This document shows, one piece after another, positions 10,245 to 18,867 of a stretch of 53,222 bases of DNA (the first letter of the stretch is position 1; every line of letters begins with the position of its first letter). The notes below the pieces were generated by a model, which saw only the letters and a list, made by a program, of their open reading frames with translations, did not search any database and was not told where the DNA came from. The translations under genes and the position numbers were made by a program. Source of the stretch: Chloroflexota bacterium (GTDB taxonomy: Bacteria > Chloroflexota > UBA6077 > FW602-bin22 > CADDYW01); NCBI GenBank assembly GCA_021324795.1, contig JAJPIK010000088.1, positions 1 through 53,222 of the forward strand. The letters are read 5' to 3'.

Positions 10245-11962
10245 ATCCCGGCCGGCAGTGGGTATCCCTGGCGATCATAGGCGAAACCCTGGAGCTTCTT
10301 GGTATAGGCGTAAGGTGAGGGCGCTGCCGCGACCGTAATCGTCCAGCTCTGGTCGAGCATGATCTCGGCAATCTTCTGGTAAAGCAGCTTGCGTCGGTCC
10401 GGATCGACGGTGGACCCGGCTTCGTCGACGAGCTGGGTATACTCCGGCGAGCTAAACTTTGAGACGTTATCTTTCGCGCGCCAGACAATCGCTCCCCGCA
10501 AAAGCGTATCGGGGTCGGTATTCGATCGGCCGAAGGTGTGCATCATCATCTGGAAGTCCGAGTGGTGATCGAGGTCGAGGTAGCGGGCCGATTCTAGATT
10601 CTGCACGGTCATGTTCACACCGATCTGCTTCAGTGAGGCCTGAACAATCTGAGCCAGGGTGACCGACTCCGTTTGAATCTGACTGCTGGCGATGGCAGCA
10701 AAGGAAACATTAGTCTTGCCCGCCTGTTTGAGTAGCGCTTTCGCCTTATCGAGGTCGTAGGAATAGCGCTGGTCGAGCTCCTTCGAGTAGGCGATCGAGT
10801 AGGTCGGGAAGGGAATGTCGGTTGGCTGCGAGACTCCGTAGAGTACATTTTTCACGAATTGCTCACGATCGGTCGCATAGTTGATCGCCTGCCGCACCAG
10901 CTTGTCCGAGACCGGATCGCGGGTGACGTTGAAGGTCATGTCGTAGTAGCTCGATCCGATTAGCCCTGGGCTCACCTGTAAGTTCGGATCTTTTTGGAGG
11001 TCGACGTACTGCGAAAGCTGGAAGTTCCAGATCAGATCGACGTCACCCGAACGGACGCTGGTGACCAGGCTGGAGGCATCGGATATCGCCCGCAAGACGA
11101 GCCTGTCGAGGTACGGCTTGCCGGAATCCCAATAATTCTTGTTCTTGACGAGGACGACCTGATTGCCCGGTTCCCAGCTCTCGAAGGTGAATGGACCGGT
11201 GCCGGCCGGTTTCGCCTTCAGGTTCGCCGCGCCATCCTTATCGAGAACGCAGAGGAAATTGAGCATGTCGAAGACGGCCGGATATGCGCGGTTGAACTGC
11301 AGGACGACTGTGTATTTGTCGGGGGTCTCGACCTTCGTGACGGGCGCGAAGAGATCGATGATCTGGGAGCCGTGCTTCGGATCCTGGACGTAACTGATGC
11401 TATAGGCGACGTCGCTGCTCTCGACCTCCCGTCCGCTGTGAAAGCTGACCCCTTTCCGGAGCTTGAGCTGGATGCTCTTGCCGTCCTTGGCCAGGTCCCA
11501 GGACTCGGCGAGACGTGGGAGTGGATTCATCTTCTCATCGTAGAGGATGAGCGAGTCGTAGAGGCTCTGGTAAATGAACGCGTTGTTTTGGACCAGATAG
11601 AACGGGTCGAAGTTTGCCACGTCAGCTTTCTGGGCCATCGTCAGCGTCCCGCCCGACTTGGGCGCCCCGGCGCTCGCCGGAGCCGTTGGCATCACTTTGA
11701 GCTGCGCGCTCGACGCTGGCACAGTCGGCGGCGGTGCGTTCGTCGGCGCGGCGATGGTCGTCGGAGCGGGAACGGCGGTTGCCGCCGATGAAGGCGCCGC
11801 GGTCGGCGAAGCGGGCGCGGACTGACACGCGGCGACGAACAGACCAGCGGCGGTTACAACAAGGGTTTCCCCGAACAGCCGTCGTCGATTCAAAGTCCGG
11901 CGAGGACGGGGCTGAGACGACCAGGAAGACGTGTGCTGACGAGATTGGCCTTGGCCCTGCAT
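10226..11962 (-). CDS. ABC transporter substrate-binding lipoprotein, family 5 (SBP_bac_5)
   Basis: Extracytoplasmic binding protein of the peptide/nickel/opine family (578 residues). The N-terminus has a twin-arginine-like stretch (RRTLNRRRLFGE), a hydrophobic segment and a lipobox ending VAAC with the lipidated Cys near residue 46, then an Ala/Pro/Thr linker of about 60 residues. The mature part starts with GGTLTMAQKADVANFDPF and contains LAESWDLAKDGKSIQLKLRKGVSF-like and PAGTGPFTFESW motifs of the family. Start ATG 11962 is chosen for its AGGAGA site; the frame is open to 11992. It is followed by two overlapping permease genes. The ligand is unknown; the phosphodiesterase gene just upstream on the same strand suggests a shared role. 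Confidence 0.93.
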   Translation of the reverse strand: MQGQGQSRQHTSSWSSQPRPRRTLNRRRLFGETLVVTAAGLFVAACQSAPASPTAAPSSAATAVPAPTTIAAPTNAPPPTVPASSAQLKVMPTAPASAGAPKSGGTLTMAQKADVANFDPFYLVQNNAFIYQSLYDSLILYDEKMNPLPRLAESWDLAKDGKSIQLKLRKGVSFHSGREVESSDVAYSISYVQDPKHGSQIIDLFAPVTKVETPDKYTVVLQFNRAYPAVFDMLNFLCVLDKDGAANLKAKPAGTGPFTFESWEPGNQVVLVKNKNYWDSGKPYLDRLVLRAISDASSLVTSVRSGDVDLIWNFQLSQYVDLQKDPNLQVSPGLIGSSYYDMTFNVTRDPVSDKLVRQAINYATDREQFVKNVLYGVSQPTDIPFPTYSIAYSKELDQRYSYDLDKAKALLKQAGKTNVSFAAIASSQIQTESVTLAQIVQASLKQIGVNMTVQNLESARYLDLDHHSDFQMMMHTFGRSNTDPDTLLRGAIVWRAKDNVSKFSSPEYTQLVDEAGSTVDPDRRKLLYQKIAEIMLDQSWTITVAAAPSPYAYTKKLQGFAYDRQGYPLPAGMWLAGA

Positions 11963-12069
11963 TCTGGTCTCCTTTCCTGCCAAGCTACTCAAGAGGCGTC
12001 AGTCCTGCATTTGAGATAAGGCGTGCCCGTGCTCCTATGCCACTATTGACTTGACCGCCAAAAAGCTGG

Positions 12070-13986
12070 CTACCAGGCTTCTAATAGATCGGATAGGACG
12101 GCACCAGTCGCGTGCATGGGTGGACGCAAGCCAAGGAGATGCGCGAACGTTGGCGCCAAGTCGACCATACGCATCAGGCCGCGACGTTGCCAGTCCCGCT
12201 CGTAGCCGACCTTGATTCCCGGTCCTGCCAGGATGAAGCACGCCATATTTGTGAAATATTTCGTCTCGGACGGGGGAATCTGCGACCCGTGCAGCGCGCC
12301 ACGCCCTGGACCCGCCGACTTGCCGTCGATGGGTGGTCCCCACCCATAGCCCCGGTTGAACGTCAAGACGACGTCACCATTCTCGGTGCCCCAGTAGCCG
12401 ATGATCTGAGCGTCCTCGAGCTTGAGAGCCAGGGCAATCGGCCGCTTGCCGGTGCCCGGGTCACGCCAATCCAGCAAGGCGTCGATAATTGCTTCCTGAA
12501 TCTCCCCATATTTTTCCGGGGGGACGATCCCCATGGGCTCACGGCCTTGGAGGTTGACGTAGACTTCCGAGCCGCGATCAGCTTGGGTGTAGGCGACGCT
12601 GCGTGACCAATCGATCGACTTTCCGTCCGGCTTGAAGGCCAGCAGTCCCTTTTCGGCGAGCAGGGTTGGGACGTCTCCCCAACGGTGAGCCGGGGCCATG
12701 CCGTGGTCGGACGTGACGCAGACGATGGTATTGTCGTCCGCGAGCTCGAGGAACTGGCCAAGGACGCGATCTCCCACTTCGTAGATCCGCCGTTGACAAT
12801 ACATCATCCATTCGCCGACCTTGGGATCGTAGTTTGGCCCTTCCGGGTCAGCAGGGTTAACCGTCGGGTGATTGATGTGGTCGAACAGGTGCCAATGGGA
12901 GAAGTGGAGATCCCAGCCGCCGTTTTCGAGCAAGTACTTAGCTGCCCGCACCTGCCATTCACCTTGATAGAGCATGTCGCTAGCGAAAGTCTCGAGCTCG
13001 GCTTCGCCCCGCACCGGATCGATCGTCGGCCAGTCGTAGAATGGACCGCAGGCTTCCACCAATCGCTGATCGAGTTCGGCGGGATAGGTAAACCCCCGGG
13101 TCGCGTAGGCTTCGCTCCGGCACAGGTAGACGGTACCAGCCGCCGGATCGGCGGCCAGGAGACGGAAGCGCATGGCCGTTGGGATGCGGTCCTTCCCCAG
13201 CGCACGCTGATAGAAAGGCGACCAAGCCCCCTTCTGGAGCTCGGCCTCGCTGGCATTGCCGTTCTGTTCTGAGCAGATCGCGATCCGGGCGTAGCCGCGA
13301 CCGGAGGGCTCCGGAACGACGAGCAGATAGACGGCCTCGCGCTCGCCATTCTTGAGGATTATCGGAAGCTCAGCCGCTAACGCGTTGGCCGGAACGTTAG
13401 CCCAACCAGCGGCCGGCGTGAGCCGGACGACGCTGCTGCCGGGTGGAGCGCCTTCCTCGGCGCGGTCAGTGGTGCGCTCGCGCGCGACCGCGGCAATCTG
13501 CTCGACGCCGGTCTGAACGTCACCCCGAGTGCTCGCAAAGTAGCTCATCGGCATCGCGATCGCGTAGGGAGCATCATGAAAGCCCGGGGCAAGGACGTAG
13601 CCGTTCTTGATCGGACTAGGCCACACCGCTGACGGATAAAACTGAATCAGGTTCTTCAGTCCGGCCTGTTCGGCAACCTCCCAGATCGTCTCAGTTCCGT
13701 CGATCACTCGCGAATCCCACGATTCCAAGCGTGGCGCTTCCCAGGGATCGCTCTTCTTGCGCACCGTCCAGCCGCCGAGGCGATGGCTGCCCGGCGTAGT
13801 CCCGGTGACGATCGTCGCCCAGTTATTGGGCGTCCAAGCTGGTAAAGCCGGCAAAAGGCGGTTCGTCGAGCCTCGGGCCATCAACTGAGAGAAATGAGGG
13901 AGATGGCTTTCGGCGGCGAAACGGCGAAGTAACGGCAGGTTCATCCCATCCATGCCAATGAGGAGGAAACGAGGGCGGCTGGCCAT
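12070..13986 (-). CDS. Type I phosphodiesterase / nucleotide pyrophosphatase family protein
   Basis: Alkaline-phosphatase-superfamily hydrolase of the phosphodiesterase type (638 residues). The N-terminal metal and nucleophile region reads LLIGMDGMNLPLLRR, then PAWTPNNWATIVTGTTPGSHRLGG, where the Thr/Asn after PAWTP is the expected nucleophile region. The late metal motifs are CVTSDHGMAP and a further His near LHGSQIPP. No signal peptide is visible, so it is likely cytoplasmic. ATG 13986 is taken as start because GGAGGT precedes it; the open frame runs on to 14151. It is transcribed toward the importer with a 107-nt gap. Members of this superfamily cleave phospho-, nucleotide- or phosphonate-type esters, and the true substrate is not evident here. 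Confidence 0.85.
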   Translation of the reverse strand: MASRPRFLLIGMDGMNLPLLRRFAAESHLPHFSQLMARGSTNRLLPALPAWTPNNWATIVTGTTPGSHRLGGWTVRKKSDPWEAPRLESWDSRVIDGTETIWEVAEQAGLKNLIQFYPSAVWPSPIKNGYVLAPGFHDAPYAIAMPMSYFASTRGDVQTGVEQIAAVARERTTDRAEEGAPPGSSVVRLTPAAGWANVPANALAAELPIILKNGEREAVYLLVVPEPSGRGYARIAICSEQNGNASEAELQKGAWSPFYQRALGKDRIPTAMRFRLLAADPAAGTVYLCRSEAYATRGFTYPAELDQRLVEACGPFYDWPTIDPVRGEAELETFASDMLYQGEWQVRAAKYLLENGGWDLHFSHWHLFDHINHPTVNPADPEGPNYDPKVGEWMMYCQRRIYEVGDRVLGQFLELADDNTIVCVTSDHGMAPAHRWGDVPTLLAEKGLLAFKPDGKSIDWSRSVAYTQADRGSEVYVNLQGREPMGIVPPEKYGEIQEAIIDALLDWRDPGTGKRPIALALKLEDAQIIGYWGTENGDVVLTFNRGYGWGPPIDGKSAGPGRGALHGSQIPPSETKYFTNMACFILAGPGIKVGYERDWQRRGLMRMVDLAPTFAHLLGLRPPMHATGAVLSDLLEAW

Positions 13987-14077
13987 TGGTGTTATTACCT
14001 CCGCGATAGCGTTCTCATCGGGTGCGTTTCTGGGCTGAAGGGGATTTTGGTGGAGGCACGTGCACCTCACGACGCGT

Positions 14078-14106
14078 ATCGTAGCAGGAGGCGATGGAAT
14101 CGTCAA
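14078..14106 (-). promoter_or_regulatory. Promoter of the phosphodiesterase gene
   Basis: On the minus strand TTGACG (14101-14106), a 17-nt spacer and TACGAT (14078-14083). The transcript would start near 14071 and have a leader of about 85 nt. It stands back to back with the promoter of the family-1 binding protein. Confidence 0.6.
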
Positions 14107-14161
14107 ATTATTTGAATATTCTTTGCGCCCGGTCGAGCGAATACTGGGCAAGTAAGATCTC

Positions 14162-14190
14162 TTGACACGAAAGATTATACCTTTTAAGAT
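14162..14190 (+). promoter_or_regulatory. Promoter of the family-1 binding-protein gene
   Basis: A consensus TTGACA (14162-14167), a 17-nt spacer and TAAGAT (14185-14190). The predicted transcript begins about 60 nt before the ATG at 14259. The two divergent promoters are 55 nt apart, close enough to share a regulator. Confidence 0.7.
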
Positions 14191-14258
14191 TCACCACGGC
14201 AGTCTGTGGCCTGTCTGAAAGTAGCTCGGAATTGAGAAAACTTTAGGAGGAAGAATCG

Positions 14259-15800
14259 ATGACTCGTGTGTCCCGGCGCTGTCTTCTGTCCTGGACGCTC
14301 ATAGGTGGTGCGGTGGCCAGTGGAAGCGCCCTTCTCGCGGCGTGTAGTAGCCCAGTGGCTGTTCCATCCCCGACGAGCCAACCGTCCGCACCGGTGCCGG
14401 CCGCCGCGCCGACGGTTGCTACCACATCGTCGGCGCCTACCGCGACGCCGGTGGGCACCGTGACGACCGCGCCGTCTAGCGTCACGGCGGCCGGGCCGGT
14501 CTTCGCTCCGACCTCTGCCGCAGTGAGTGGAATTCCGGGGCCAGAGCTTGTCGCGAAGCCACCCCAGAAATCACCGATCACCTTGCGTTTCCACATGCGC
14601 ACCGGCGGCGACAAATCGGAACCGGCGATCTACGTGGATCGTCCGGGCGAGTGGATGCAGCAGACTGGCCACAAGATCATGCTGGAGCCGATCCCGGGCG
14701 ACCAGAATTACGTTCCAAAAGTCCTGGTGCTGGCGGCAAGTGGTACAATCGGTGATTTGCTCTTCACCGGCAACTCCTATGGCGAGCACGTTCATCTGGT
14801 CCACTCGGGGATCATCGCGCCGATCGACGATTACCTGGCGACCTATAAACTTAACAAGGCTGAGTGGTTTAAGACAATCGTCGACACCCTGACCTTCAAC
14901 GGCAAGATGTACGGCTTACCCAAAGCGGCCAACCCAGCCGAATCCTTCGTCACGATCAACCTGGAGATGCTGGACAAGGCCGGGATCCCCCGGCCGCCGG
15001 TCTACGGAGTAACCTTTGACCAGATCCGACAATGGGCAATCCAGCTCACCAAAGGTCCACCCGATCGTCGTGACGTCTACGGCTACTATACCGTTGTCAA
15101 CAGTAATCAGTCGGTCACCAATGGTGTTCGTCAGCGCGGAGGCGATCTTGTCGCATCGGATGGCGAGCATAGTCTCGTCGACCAACAGCCGTTCCAAGAT
15201 TGGCTTAATTGGAATTACCAACTGATCGTCAAGGATAAAGTTCACCCTTTGGGCGGCGTCGTCACCCAGGGGGACTCGAATGCAATCGCGGCGATGTTTG
15301 CTGCTGGAAAGCTGGCGATGGCCCACAGCCATCGCGCCTGGCAGTTCCCGATTAGAAACGCGGTGAAAGACAAGTTTGCCTGGACGAATATCCAGTACCC
15401 GCGTGGGGCCAATGCCCGAGGCTGGGTTTCGAACATTGATACCCACAGCATGACGGCGACGACTAAGTACATGGACGAGGCCTTCACCCTCTGTTATGCG
15501 CTGGCAGACCGGCGCTTTGCCTATCTTGTCGCTAAGACCCAGGGCTATCTCACCGGCCGGGTCGATAACTTGGAAGACCTGGGTGATCTCAAGAACGATC
15601 CGTTCCTCCAGCTCCAGCAAACAAACACCGAGCAGGAAGAACCCTGGTGGCAGGCGAAGAATGGTCGTGCCTACGAGGTGGAGTCGGTCCTGAAGAACAC
15701 CCTTGACCTCGTCTGGCTCGGCAAGCGCGGGCCGGACAAGTCCTTCATCAACGACTTAAAGCAAGGGATCGACGCGGTGCTGGCGAAGCCGCAAGCGTAA
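14259..15800 (+). CDS. Extracellular solute-binding lipoprotein, family 1 (SBP_bac_1)
   Basis: A 513-residue binding protein with a twin-arginine-like start (SRRCLLS), a hydrophobic segment, and a lipobox LLAAC placing the lipidated Cys at residue 29. Residues 30-85 are a Pro/Ala/Thr/Ser linker. The mature domain resembles sugar or oligosaccharide binding proteins (EWMQQTGHKIMLEPIPG, KMYGLPKAANP, GKLAMAHSHRAW). ATG 14259 has an AGGAGG site 8 nt upstream. No family-1 type permeases are nearby, so it is an orphan subunit or serves a distant transporter. It is divergent from the phosphodiesterase gene. The ligand cannot be inferred. Confidence 0.88.
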   Translation: MTRVSRRCLLSWTLIGGAVASGSALLAACSSPVAVPSPTSQPSAPVPAAAPTVATTSSAPTATPVGTVTTAPSSVTAAGPVFAPTSAAVSGIPGPELVAKPPQKSPITLRFHMRTGGDKSEPAIYVDRPGEWMQQTGHKIMLEPIPGDQNYVPKVLVLAASGTIGDLLFTGNSYGEHVHLVHSGIIAPIDDYLATYKLNKAEWFKTIVDTLTFNGKMYGLPKAANPAESFVTINLEMLDKAGIPRPPVYGVTFDQIRQWAIQLTKGPPDRRDVYGYYTVVNSNQSVTNGVRQRGGDLVASDGEHSLVDQQPFQDWLNWNYQLIVKDKVHPLGGVVTQGDSNAIAAMFAAGKLAMAHSHRAWQFPIRNAVKDKFAWTNIQYPRGANARGWVSNIDTHSMTATTKYMDEAFTLCYALADRRFAYLVAKTQGYLTGRVDNLEDLGDLKNDPFLQLQQTNTEQEEPWWQAKNGRAYEVESVLKNTLDLVWLGKRGPDKSFINDLKQGIDAVLAKPQA

Positions 15801-15814
15801 GAGGTCTCTAGCGT

Positions 15815-15870
15815 CCAGGAAGCGAGTGTCCGGATTTTGCCCAGGCAAAATCCGGACACTCGCTTCCTGG
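15815..15870. repeat. Perfect 27-bp inverted repeat between convergent genes
   Basis: Arms 15815-15841 and 15844-15870 are exact reverse complements over 27 nt with only CA between them. It sits 14 nt after the binding-protein stop and 2 nt from the hslU stop. It lacks a flanking T run, so it may act as a bidirectional barrier or be a dispersed palindromic element. No transposase or target duplication is visible. Confidence 0.85.
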
Positions 15871-15872
15871 TA

Positions 15873-17300
15873 TCAAAGGATGTAGCGGGCCAAGTCGTCG
15901 TGGACAAGCAAGGGATTAACTCGGCGGTCGACGAATGCCGCGTCGACGAGGACGGTTGCGCCAGCGTGATCAGGGGCGTCGAACGAAACCTCCTCGAGAA
16001 CGCGCTCAATCACTGTGTGCAGTCGACGAGCGCCAATATTCTCGGTCGTTTCGTTGACCTGTGTCGCCACCTCGGCAATGCGCCTGATCGCGTCGTCGGT
16101 GAACTGGAGATCGACGCCTTCGGTACGCAGTAAAGCTTGATACTGCTTGATCAGTGAGTTGTCGGTATCTTTGAGAATCCGGACGAAATCATCGCGGCTG
16201 AGCGCGGCGAGCTCAACGCGGATGGGAAAACGTCCCTGCAGTTCGGGAATCAGGTCTGATGGCTTACTGTGATAAAACGATCCGGCTCCGATGAACAGGA
16301 TATGATCGGTCTTTACTGGCCCGTAGCGAGTCATGACCACCGAGCCTTCGATGATGGGTAGCAAGTCGCGCTGAACGCCTTCGCCGGAAACGTCCGCGCC
16401 GGTTTCAACACGCGGCCCGGCGATCTTGTCAATTTCATCGATAAAGACCACACCACTTTGCTCAACACGATCCAATGCCTGGTCGATGACGTCGTCGATG
16501 TCGACGAGCTTGTTTGCCTCGTCGCGGGCGAGCAGGCGGCGCGCCTCCTTGACCGACACTCGTCGGAGTCGCTTTGCCGATGGTCCCGGGTACTGGTAAC
16601 CATAGCCCTCGAAGTCACCCCCGCCATCATCCGAAGAAAAGGTCGCGGCATCGACGTAGCCATCGTAGGCGAGCGGGTCGACGTTAAGCTCGATCTCAAT
16701 TAGAGCGTCGTCAAGCTGTGACTTCTCCAGCATCTCGATGACCTGGGCACGCTCATAGAGAGGTGGCGCGGCCTCATCGTGTTGTCGCTTACTATCGTTA
16801 ACCACTGGATCGGGCGCTGCGCCCCGTCGTCGATTCCCGCGATGACGGGCCGCGAGCTGGCGCGAAGGGCTATGCTGATTATTCATTTGTTGGTAGAGAT
16901 AACCAATCAAGCGCTCTTTAGCAAGACCTTCGGCTTTCGCCTGGACCTGGGCCAGACGCTGGCCGTGGACCATATCAATTGATGCGTCAATGAGATCAAA
17001 AATGATCGTTTCGACGTCCTGGCCGACGTAGCCCGCTTCGGTGAATTTCGTTGCTTCGACTTTGACGAACGGTGCATCGAGTAGCTTGGCCACGCGTCGG
17101 GCGATTTCCGTCTTGCCGACTCCGGTCGGTCCAATCATTAAAAGATTCTTTGGATACACGTCACGCCGTATGTCCGGCGGCAGTTGCTGGCGTCGATAAC
17201 GATTACGCAGGGCGACGGCGATGGCGCGCTTTGCTGCCTCCTGCCCAACGATGTATTTGTCAAGTTCCGCGACAATTTGCCGTGGGGTTAAGTTTTCCAT
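15873..17300 (-). CDS. hslU: ATP-dependent protease ATPase subunit HslU (ClpY)
   Basis: AAA+ unfoldase that feeds proteins to the HslV peptidase. The Walker A motif is GPTGVGKTE near residues 57-65, the Walker B is VVFIDEIDKI, and sensor regions follow (GAGSFYHSKPSDLIPELQGR). The intermediate domain (about residues 110-270) is long and partly low-complexity, with an Arg/Asn-rich stretch (RHRGNRRRG) and a Gly/Tyr-rich one (DGGGDFEGYGYQYPG). The C-terminal ARYIL tail, which docks into HslV in known complexes, is present. ATG 17300 has GGAGG 6 nt upstream. It follows hslV after 68 nt on the same strand. Confidence 0.96.
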   Translation of the reverse strand: MENLTPRQIVAELDKYIVGQEAAKRAIAVALRNRYRRQQLPPDIRRDVYPKNLLMIGPTGVGKTEIARRVAKLLDAPFVKVEATKFTEAGYVGQDVETIIFDLIDASIDMVHGQRLAQVQAKAEGLAKERLIGYLYQQMNNQHSPSRQLAARHRGNRRRGAAPDPVVNDSKRQHDEAAPPLYERAQVIEMLEKSQLDDALIEIELNVDPLAYDGYVDAATFSSDDGGGDFEGYGYQYPGPSAKRLRRVSVKEARRLLARDEANKLVDIDDVIDQALDRVEQSGVVFIDEIDKIAGPRVETGADVSGEGVQRDLLPIIEGSVVMTRYGPVKTDHILFIGAGSFYHSKPSDLIPELQGRFPIRVELAALSRDDFVRILKDTDNSLIKQYQALLRTEGVDLQFTDDAIRRIAEVATQVNETTENIGARRLHTVIERVLEEVSFDAPDHAGATVLVDAAFVDRRVNPLLVHDDLARYIL

Positions 17301-17368
17301 AGCTCGCCTCCAAAGACAGGTCGCAACGGCGGAAATTTTATTTTAGCATATAGCAACCAAGAAGACAA

Positions 17369-18001
17369 TCAAAATTCTCTCTGCTCCGAACCTTGATCTG
17401 ATGGGGGCGAGGCGGATCTAAGCGGGCCCGACTCATGAGAAGTTTCTGAAGAAGCCTCGGAAGTGGACGGTAATTCAAGTACGATGATGTGATCGTTAGT
17501 ATAAATGCAAAGCGATGCAGCGATGTCCATGGCCTTGCGAACAATCTCTCCCGCGCTCAGGCTGGTATTTTCCATGAGCGCCTTAGCGGCCGCGTGAGCG
17601 TACGGACCGCCAGAGCCAACCGCGATGATCTGATCGTCTGGCTCAATCACCTCGCCGTCACCGGAGACGATGAGCATCTCCGATCGGTTAGCAATACACA
17701 GTTGTGCTTCCAAGCGTCGGAGAAAGCGGTCGGTCCGCCATTCCTTCGCGAGTTCAACCGCCGAGCGGCGCAATTGCCCGTGATGCTTGTCCAATTGGGC
17801 ATCGAACCGTTCGAACAAAGTCAAAGCGTCGGCCACGGCACCGGCAAAGCCAGCCAGGATCTGGCCGTGGTGCAACGTGCGGACCTTGTGCGCGGTGTGT
17901 TTCATGACTACGTCGCCCACGGTCACCTGACCGTCGCCTCCCATCGCCACGCAGCCATCGCGAATCACTCCGAGAATGGTTGTCGCGCGAACTTTAGCCA
18001 C
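17369..18001 (-). CDS. hslV: ATP-dependent protease peptidase subunit HslV (ClpQ)
   Basis: N-terminal threonine peptidase of the HslUV complex. The predicted propeptide MAKVRA precedes the catalytic Thr-7 in TTILG, and AMGGDGQVT follows. The GTG start (17999-18001) lies 8 nt inside the aroE end and is preceded by AGAGG. At 210 residues it is longer than usual: about 30 Ser/Glu-rich residues extend past the last conserved strand ([11 protein letters not shown]). That tail lies outside the catalytic fold and its role is unknown. Confidence 0.95.
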   Translation of the reverse strand: MAKVRATTILGVIRDGCVAMGGDGQVTVGDVVMKHTAHKVRTLHHGQILAGFAGAVADALTLFERFDAQLDKHHGQLRRSAVELAKEWRTDRFLRRLEAQLCIANRSEMLIVSGDGEVIEPDDQIIAVGSGGPYAHAAAKALMENTSLSAGEIVRKAMDIAASLCIYTNDHIIVLELPSTSEASSETSHESGPLRSASPPSDQGSEQREF

Positions 18002-18857
18002 CGAGTGCCTCTCGTGCGCGCTTGGTCATGATCTTAAGTGGCGCTGCCCGACCAGTCCAGCGCTCGAACGCCGAGGCTCCCTGATAGACTAGCATCGGCA
18101 AGCCATTTAGCGCTCTTGCTCCGCGATCTTTCGCGGCCCGAAGCAAGGGTGTCTCTGCTGGATTGTAAATAAGGTCGTAGACGAGTTGCCCTACCCCAAG
18201 CCAATCGGCGGGAATCGGCAGCATCCCTTCGGTCGCGTGATGGAGCATGCCAACCGGCGTGGTGTTCACGACTACGTCGGCTACCTGAACTGCTTGCTTG
18301 CATGACTGGCTGGTTGCATCCAGGGGCAGTACCTGAGACTGATCCTCTGTATTGGCGAGACCAGCCCGTGTAAGATCAGCGAGCAGCGCCTTGGCTTGCT
18401 CAGGACGGCGCGCACACAGAGCGAGGTCGGCAGGATCCCCAAGGAGGACCGCTGCCACGACCGCGCGTGCCGCGCCGCCTGCTCCTAGGACGACGATTCG
18501 TCGTCCTGCGATGGTCACGCCACCGTCGTGTTCCAACGCTCGAACGAAGCCTTCAACGTCGGTGTTATATCCTAGGAGCCGCCCCTCCTCACGGACGATC
18601 GTGTTGACGGCGCCAATCAGGCGAGCAACGCTGTCGATTTCATCCAGAAAGCGCACAATTGCCTGCTTGTGAGGAATCGTCACGTTCGCACCGAGATAAT
18701 CCGGTTGGCGCAGTCGAGACACGATGTCGGCAAGCTGCTCCGGCGGGGTTTCCCAGAGGTGATAGTGAACGTCTAGCCCCACTGCATCGAAGGCCGCTTG
18801 CTGAAAGGCGGGAGAGATGGAATGACCAACTGGGTAGCCGATGAGCCCAACCTGCAT
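17994..18857 (-). CDS. aroE: Shikimate dehydrogenase
   Basis: NADPH-dependent reduction of 3-dehydroshikimate to shikimate. The substrate side shows [27 protein letters not shown] (catalytic Lys and following residues) and AVNTIV with GYNTDVEGF. The nucleotide-binding fold has [14 protein letters not shown], and the late [18 protein letters not shown] is typical. ATG 18857 is chosen (287 residues): GAGG stands 8 nt ahead and the preceding mltG stop is only 10 nt away, though the frame stays open to 19001. aroF, aroC and aroA lie elsewhere in the window, so the pathway is scattered. Confidence 0.95.
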   Translation of the reverse strand: MQVGLIGYPVGHSISPAFQQAAFDAVGLDVHYHLWETPPEQLADIVSRLRQPDYLGANVTIPHKQAIVRFLDEIDSVARLIGAVNTIVREEGRLLGYNTDVEGFVRALEHDGGVTIAGRRIVVLGAGGAARAVVAAVLLGDPADLALCARRPEQAKALLADLTRAGLANTEDQSQVLPLDATSQSCKQAVQVADVVVNTTPVGMLHHATEGMLPIPADWLGVGQLVYDLIYNPAETPLLRAAKDRGARALNGLPMLVYQGASAFERWTGRAAPLKIMTKRAREALGG

Positions 18858-18867
18858 GTCGACGACC

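Noticed and set aside
10994..11791. 265-residue plus-strand open frame opposite the family-5 binding protein
   Set aside because: It is a codon shadow: acidic and Val-rich by composition, antisense to a well-supported lipoprotein gene.
14916..15620. 234-residue minus-strand open frame inside the family-1 binding protein
   Set aside because: It is antisense to a gene with a good promoter, ribosome site, signal and lipobox, and has no motifs of its own.
15815..15870. Inverted repeat as the terminal repeats of an insertion sequence
   Set aside because: The arms are 2 nt apart with no transposase, no flanking target duplication and convergent housekeeping genes on each side.
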